From the NCBI RefSeq assembly GCF_001634285.1, contig NZ_CP015438.1:100001-152500 (forward strand): a stretch of 52,500 nucleotides of DNA, given 5' to 3'. Positions 48,056-52,500 of the stretch are shown one piece after another; within the stretch, counting starts at the first letter, position 1; the number at the start of each line of letters is the position of its first letter. This DNA comes from Anoxybacillus amylolyticus. Its GTDB lineage: Bacteria > Bacillota > Bacilli > Bacillales > Anoxybacillaceae. The position numbers were made by a program, and so were the translations under genes. Below the pieces are notes generated by a model that was not told where the DNA came from, did not search any database, and saw only the letters and a list, made by a program, of their open reading frames with translations.

Positions 48056-49052
48056 ACGTCGTTCCCCCCTTTAAGTTGAGGATAAGCTGTTCCATTAAAA
48101 GCTGTACGTTCATATTTGTATTTAAACGCGCTTTTGCCTGCAAAATAGTCGTCATATTATTGATGGTTCGCTTTTGCGAGCATGCCAACGCCCACTGCCG
48201 CAAATCATCTAATCGGTCACAATAAACGACATGTTCTAGTTGGCCAAGTTGCAAATGCAAAATATCTCTATATAAGTACAATAATAAATCTAGTCCCATG
48301 TCTACCTGCTGCTTCTCTTGAAAATGAGGCATCCATTTTTCTTGGATCAAAAGAAGCGCTTGAAACTCATTTTGGTTTAACGCTTCATATAATTGTAACA
48401 CTATTTTTCGCGACTCTGCAAACCAATCGTTTCGACTCCATTCGAGCGCTTCTTCGTAATTATTCGTCACATGTGCCGCAAGCATTGCGAAATGAAGCGG
48501 AATATGCTCTTCCTTTAATCGATTAGCAAGCAAAATCGGCGGTAACGGCTGAAATGATACGACTTGGCAGCGCGAAATAATGGTTGGTAACAAACGATGA
48601 AGTTGTTCTGTCAACAAAATAGCGGTTGTTCCTGCATGAGGCTCTTCTAAAAATTTCAATAAACTGTTCGCCGCATTCGTTGTCATTTTATCTGCATGGA
48701 CAATGACATATAATTTTTTCCTCGATTCCATACCCGTTTTCGCAAATTCTGCCTGCAACGCCTCAATTTGCGCTTTTTTAATCGATTGCCCGTCCGGCTC
48801 AATCCAGTGGACATCTGGATGATTTCGCGACCCGATTCGCCGACAGTTGCTACATTCATCACAAGGCTGATAGCCATCTCGATTGAAACAAAACAAGCTT
48901 TTCGCAAATAAAAGGCTCGCTTCACGTTTGCCAGTTCCCCGTTGCCCTTCTAATAAATAAGCATGAGCAACCCTTCCTTTTTCAAGGCTATTGGCTAATA
49001 TTTTCATGGCAACTGGCTGGTATTGCTGAAGTTGTTCCCAAACTACCGCCAC
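48048..49052 (-). CDS. holB: DNA polymerase III delta-prime subunit
   Basis: Clamp-loader subunit of the AAA+ fold. The 334 residues show the P-loop-like GQRGTGKRE, the zinc module CDECSNCRRI (about 65-75) and the sensor region LLKFLEEPHAGTTAILLT. The GTG at 49052 gives MAVVWEQLQ as in relatives; a GTG at 49061 is also possible and the ribosome-binding site is weak for both. In B. subtilis darA and yaaR lie between tmk and holB; here only 74 bases separate them. Confidence 0.92.
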   Translation of the reverse strand: MAVVWEQLQQYQPVAMKILANSLEKGRVAHAYLLEGQRGTGKREASLLFAKSLFCFNRDGYQPCDECSNCRRIGSRNHPDVHWIEPDGQSIKKAQIEALQAEFAKTGMESRKKLYVIVHADKMTTNAANSLLKFLEEPHAGTTAILLTEQLHRLLPTIISRCQVVSFQPLPPILLANRLKEEHIPLHFAMLAAHVTNNYEEALEWSRNDWFAESRKIVLQLYEALNQNEFQALLLIQEKWMPHFQEKQQVDMGLDLLLYLYRDILHLQLGQLEHVVYCDRLDDLRQWALACSQKRTINNMTTILQAKARLNTNMNVQLLMEQLILNLKGGTTFV

Positions 49053-49126
49053 ATTGATCACTCACTTACTAATGGTCTACTTTCTCTTTTATTCTAACAT
49101 GTCTTTATCATTTCATCATTTGCAGT

Positions 49127-49765
49127 TCACGGCATGTTTTTTTCCAATTTCCCCATTAAGATTGAAATAGCGTCAGCAAACACATCAGCAACCTCTCTGG
49201 ACGCATCAAGCATAACAATCCTCTCTGGAAATCGTTCCATTAGCTGTAAATACCCTTTCCTGACATTTTCATGAAACGACAAGCTTTCCAAATCTAAACG
49301 ATTGATTTCTCGTTTTTCGTTTCCATAAATTCGCTCTAGTCCTATTTTTGGCTCAATATCAAAATAAAGCGTTAATGTTGGAAAATATCCTTCGATCGCA
49401 AATTGGTTAATGCCCAGTACCTCATCTACTCCTAACCCTCGTGCAAATCCTTGATATGCAAGTGAACTATCAATAAAACGATCACATAACACAATTTTCC
49501 CATCTTTTAACGCAGGAATCACTTTTTCTACCAGATGTTGTCTACGTGCGGCAGCATAAAGCAACGCTTCCGTACGACCGTCCATCGCTTGGTGAGCAGG
49601 GTTTAAAATAATGTCGCGAATTTTTTCTGCAATCTCAATTCCACCCGGCTCACGTGTCGCGACTACGTCCCATCCTTGTTCACGCAAAAATGACTCTACC
49701 ATCGATATAATCGTTGTTTTTCCTGCCCCGTCTGGCCCTTCAAATGAAAAAAAATAACTTGTCAT
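49127..49765 (-). CDS. tmk: Thymidylate kinase
   Basis: Phosphorylates dTMP to dTDP. The 212 residues carry the P-loop [11 protein letters not shown] (about 8-18), the [12 protein letters not shown] nucleotide-binding DRX motif and the LID-region arginine. The ATG at 49765 follows a GGTGA ribosome-binding site; a GTG one codon earlier is less likely. It is 23 bases downstream of yaaO. Confidence 0.96.
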   Translation of the reverse strand: MTSYFFSFEGPDGAGKTTIISMVESFLREQGWDVVATREPGGIEIAEKIRDIILNPAHQAMDGRTEALLYAAARRQHLVEKVIPALKDGKIVLCDRFIDSSLAYQGFARGLGVDEVLGINQFAIEGYFPTLTLYFDIEPKIGLERIYGNEKREINRLDLESLSFHENVRKGYLQLMERFPERIVMLDASREVADVFADAISILMGKLEKNMP

Positions 49766-49788
49766 CACTCGTCACCTTTCTTGTTGCG

Positions 49789-51222
49789 TTATTGTTCCAC
49801 TACTTCTATTTGATAAGAAGATAAATAAGCTCCTCCTTGAAATCGAGCACCATATTGCTTTAATGCCATGATTTGCTCAATATGCCCCTTGCAAATCACT
49901 TCCCCCATACATAACAACGGTATCCCTGGTGGATATGGGATAATCGTTTCCGCAGCTACTAGTCCTTCTGCTTTTTCGAGCAGAACGACCTTTTTCGGTA
50001 ATTTCGCTAATACGCGATAAGAAATCGATGGAGAGGCATCCATAAGTGAATAAGGGACAAACGCTATTCCCCGTTCATCATAATGCATTCCTTTAAACGC
50101 CTGCTTCATTTTTCTAATAATCGTTGGCAAATCTTTCACCGGCGCCAATGGATACACAAGAAGAACATTAAACGGATCGGCTAGTTCCGGAAAAACCCCT
50201 TCTTGTTCAAGACGTCGTTGCAACTCATACCCTGAACATTTGCTTCTCGTTTGAATAGTAATTTTTAATAAATCCGTCATTACTAATGGATCGTTTGAGC
50301 AAACAACTGTTACCCCTTCGCTTTCATTGATCTCTTCTTTCAACTGATCAATTTGCGCCTGAATGTGTTGGATGTCCTCTAAAACTACATTAGCTACATA
50401 ACTTCTTGCTAAATCAAGCGACGCCATAATTGGATAAGACGGGCTGCTCGACTGAAACACTTGCAGAAAATAGCGCAATTTCTCTTTATCAACGAGTGAG
50501 CTATTCACATGTAAATAAGAGCCCATGGTCATTGCTGGTAGCGTCTTATGCGCCGACTGCACGACAACATCTGCACCATAGGCAATCGCTGATGTTGGAA
50601 ATGGCGGTCCGGCAACAAAATGCGCTCCATGGGCTTCATCTACAAGTACCGGAATGCCACGACTGTGAGCAATTTTTATTATTTTTGCTAAATGAACCGA
50701 CATACCGTAGTAGTTCGGATTTGTCAAAATTAATGCTGTTGCCTCAGGATGCTGCTCTATTGCTTCCTTTACTGTATCAAAAGAAACGTACGATGCTACC
50801 CGAACCGTTTCGTCAAACTCAGGAGAAAGAAAAACAGGTGCGGCACCAACTAACTGAAGTGCATGAATCACCGACTTATGACAATTCCGTTGAACAATGA
50901 CCTTTTTATGTTCTTCACACGTTGCAAAAATCATCGCTAAATTTCCTACTGTTGAACCATTCACCAAAAAAAACGTTTCCTCCACACCATAAAGCTCAGC
51001 TGCCAATTGTTGCGCCTCAGCAATAATAGTCTCTGGATGGTGTAAATCGTCCAGCCCACTCAATTCTGTCACATCAAGCCGCAGCAAGTTCTCATAATTT
51101 TCTCTAGCCTGCATTGGCAAAAAAGTTCCGTATTTATGACCAGGAACATGAAACGAAATTGGGTTGGCTGAAACATGTTGTGTTAAAGCATTATATAGTG
51201 GTGTATTTTTTTGTTTATTCAT
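49789..51222 (-). CDS. yaaO: PLP-dependent Orn/Lys/Arg decarboxylase family protein (YaaO)
   Basis: 477-residue fold-type I aminotransferase-like enzyme. The N-terminal core has HVPGHKYG (about 25-32) and the PLP lysine in QSAHKTLPAM (about 226); the C-terminal domain ends in a small beta region. Members include arginine and lysine decarboxylases; the substrate of YaaO is not known with certainty. It sits alone between csfB and tmk, where B. subtilis has xpaC and yaaN before it. Confidence 0.9.
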   Translation of the reverse strand: MNKQKNTPLYNALTQHVSANPISFHVPGHKYGTFLPMQARENYENLLRLDVTELSGLDDLHHPETIIAEAQQLAAELYGVEETFFLVNGSTVGNLAMIFATCEEHKKVIVQRNCHKSVIHALQLVGAAPVFLSPEFDETVRVASYVSFDTVKEAIEQHPEATALILTNPNYYGMSVHLAKIIKIAHSRGIPVLVDEAHGAHFVAGPPFPTSAIAYGADVVVQSAHKTLPAMTMGSYLHVNSSLVDKEKLRYFLQVFQSSSPSYPIMASLDLARSYVANVVLEDIQHIQAQIDQLKEEINESEGVTVVCSNDPLVMTDLLKITIQTRSKCSGYELQRRLEQEGVFPELADPFNVLLVYPLAPVKDLPTIIRKMKQAFKGMHYDERGIAFVPYSLMDASPSISYRVLAKLPKKVVLLEKAEGLVAAETIIPYPPGIPLLCMGEVICKGHIEQIMALKQYGARFQGGAYLSSYQIEVVEQ

Positions 51223-51261
51223 TTAAACCATTCCTTTAAGATTTACGTTCATCACTTAATA

Positions 51262-51295
51262 TATAATAAAACAGATCCTATTAATAGGACCTGTT
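51262..51295 (-). terminator. Terminator after csfB
   Basis: AACAGGTCCTATT and AATAGGATCTGTT arms (one mismatch) lie immediately after the csfB stop and are followed on the minus strand by TTATTATATATT. Confidence 0.8.
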
Positions 51296-51487
51296 CTATG
51301 AATATATTTCCCGATTCATAATTTTTTTCAGCTGTTGTAAGTAAAATCGATATTTTGGATCAATCGTATCTGTCCGAACTATTTCTTTCTCGCAGTCTAT
51401 GCAAAGAAATTTTGTATAAATATGAATTCCTTGTTCTTTCCGTTGTTCACAAACAATGCATGTTTCCCCAATCGATTGATTTGTCAT
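51296..51487 (-). CDS. csfB: Anti-sigma-G (and sigma-E) factor Gin/CsfB
   Basis: 63-residue zinc-finger protein that holds sigma-G inactive in the early forespore and mother cell. The four cysteines form CIVC near residue 11 and CIDC near residue 31, around the conserved KFLCIDCEKEIV segment. ATG at 51487 follows GGAAGGTGG; the longer frame to 51511 overlaps the ribosome-binding site. A candidate sigma-F promoter is upstream. It directly follows the rRNA operon, as in B. subtilis. Confidence 0.93.
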   Translation of the reverse strand: MTNQSIGETCIVCEQRKEQGIHIYTKFLCIDCEKEIVRTDTIDPKYRFYLQQLKKIMNREIYS

Positions 51488-51512
51488 CGCCACCTTCCAC
51501 CTCCCATTCACT

Positions 51513-51540
51513 ATTTTTCCCCATTTATAAGTTTCTATAC
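51513..51540 (-). promoter_or_regulatory. Candidate sigma-F promoter of csfB
   Basis: GTATA (51536-51540) and GGGAAAAAT (51513-51521), 14 bp apart on the minus strand, match the sigma-F elements GYATA and GGNNANANT, although spacing is one base short of usual. csfB is sigma-F dependent in B. subtilis. Confidence 0.45.
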
Positions 51541-51581
51541 TTACAAGATATGTATTTTCAGTTTGTTTGTATCAATGAAGG

Positions 51582-51624
51582 AAAAATAAAAAGACTGACT
51601 AAACGTTTGTTTAGTCAGTCTTTT
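51582..51624 (-). terminator. rRNA operon terminator
   Basis: A perfect 16-bp stem AAAAGACTGACTAAAC / GTTTAGTCAGTCTTTT with a short loop, followed on the minus strand by TTTTTATTTTTCC, two bases after the 5S gene. Confidence 0.95.
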
Positions 51625-51626
51625 CT

Positions 51627-51744
<118 letters not shown>

Positions 51745-51947
51745 TGGTGAAGGATTGTTCCTTCAAAACTAGATAACAGGGGCAGAAGAAAAGGAGTCGC
51801 CTACGCTTTTCGTCATGTCTAGCTCCGAACTAACATCCTCCTCCGCGTCCGCTTTCTCCATCGACGTGCAAACACGTCTTCGTCGAAAGCTTGCGCTTCC
51901 GTCGGATGTTCCCTTGGCTCCGCCAAGGACCGTTCTCCGCTTTTCTA
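51745..51947 (-). other. 23S-5S internal spacer
   Basis: 203 bp with no gene. It contains GC-rich hairpins (for example CCTTGGC / GCCAAGG near 51913-51929) and a stretch matching typical precursor-processing stems. No tRNA gene was found. Confidence 0.75.

Positions 51948-52500
<553 letters not shown>

Overview
The window is a chromosomal segment of a spore-forming member of the Bacillaceae. Protein similarity to Bacillus subtilis is very high and gene order matches the origin-proximal rrn-to-lysS segment of that chromosome almost gene for gene. The sequence style (many TTG/GTG starts, modest GC, tRNA genes without encoded CCA) and the protein variants suggest a thermophilic relative of the Anoxybacillus/Geobacillus group; that placement is inference. 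The window is presented in reverse: every gene except abrB is on the minus strand, so the replication origin should lie beyond the right-hand end.

Reading in the direction of transcription (right to left): the 3' part of a 23S rRNA gene and a 5S gene end an rrn operon (51.6-52.5 kb). Then come csfB (sigma-G inhibitor), yaaO, tmk, holB, ricT, yabA, an unassigned structured element, yabB, rsmI, the lone plus-strand gene abrB, metS, tatD and yabE (39.9-51.5 kb). At 37.8-39.7 kb an IS607-type element (serine recombinase tnpA plus RNA-guided nuclease tnpB and a probable omega RNA) sits exactly at the start of rnmV. Next are ksgA, yabG, veg, sspF, ispE, purR, ridA, spoVG, glmU, prs, ctc, pth, fin, mfd, spoVT, yabM, yabN, rqcP, yabP, yabQ, divIC, yabR, two tRNA genes, spoIIE, yabS, yabT, tilS, hpt, ftsH, coaX, hslO, cysK, the folate operon pabB-pabA-pabC-folP-folB-folK-yazB-dusB, and the 5' part of lysS, cut by the window edge.

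Functionally the block mixes housekeeping (rRNA and tRNA maturation and modification: ksgA, rnmV, rsmI, tilS, dusB; aminoacylation: metS, lysS; replication: holB, tmk, yabA; DNA repair: mfd; nucleotide and cell-wall precursors: prs, hpt, glmU, purR) with sporulation (spoIIE, spoVG, spoVT, yabG, yabP, yabQ, sspF, csfB, fin, abrB). Several developmental control sites can be read directly: a Spo0A-type spoIIE promoter with 21-bp spacing, tandem 0A boxes downstream of the abrB promoter, a sigma-H promoter at spoVG and a sigma-K promoter at yabG.

Departures from the B. subtilis layout are the most informative part. xpaC-yaaN, darA-yaaR, yazA and yacD are absent from their usual places. The IS607-type element separates rnmV from its ribosome-binding site. 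The yabA-yabB gap holds a rod-like, terminator-ended inverted-repeat structure that I cannot assign to a known RNA class. metS has a terminator-like hairpin in its leader and a zinc-knuckle insert. yabP and fin each have an inverted repeat overlapping their ribosome-binding sites.
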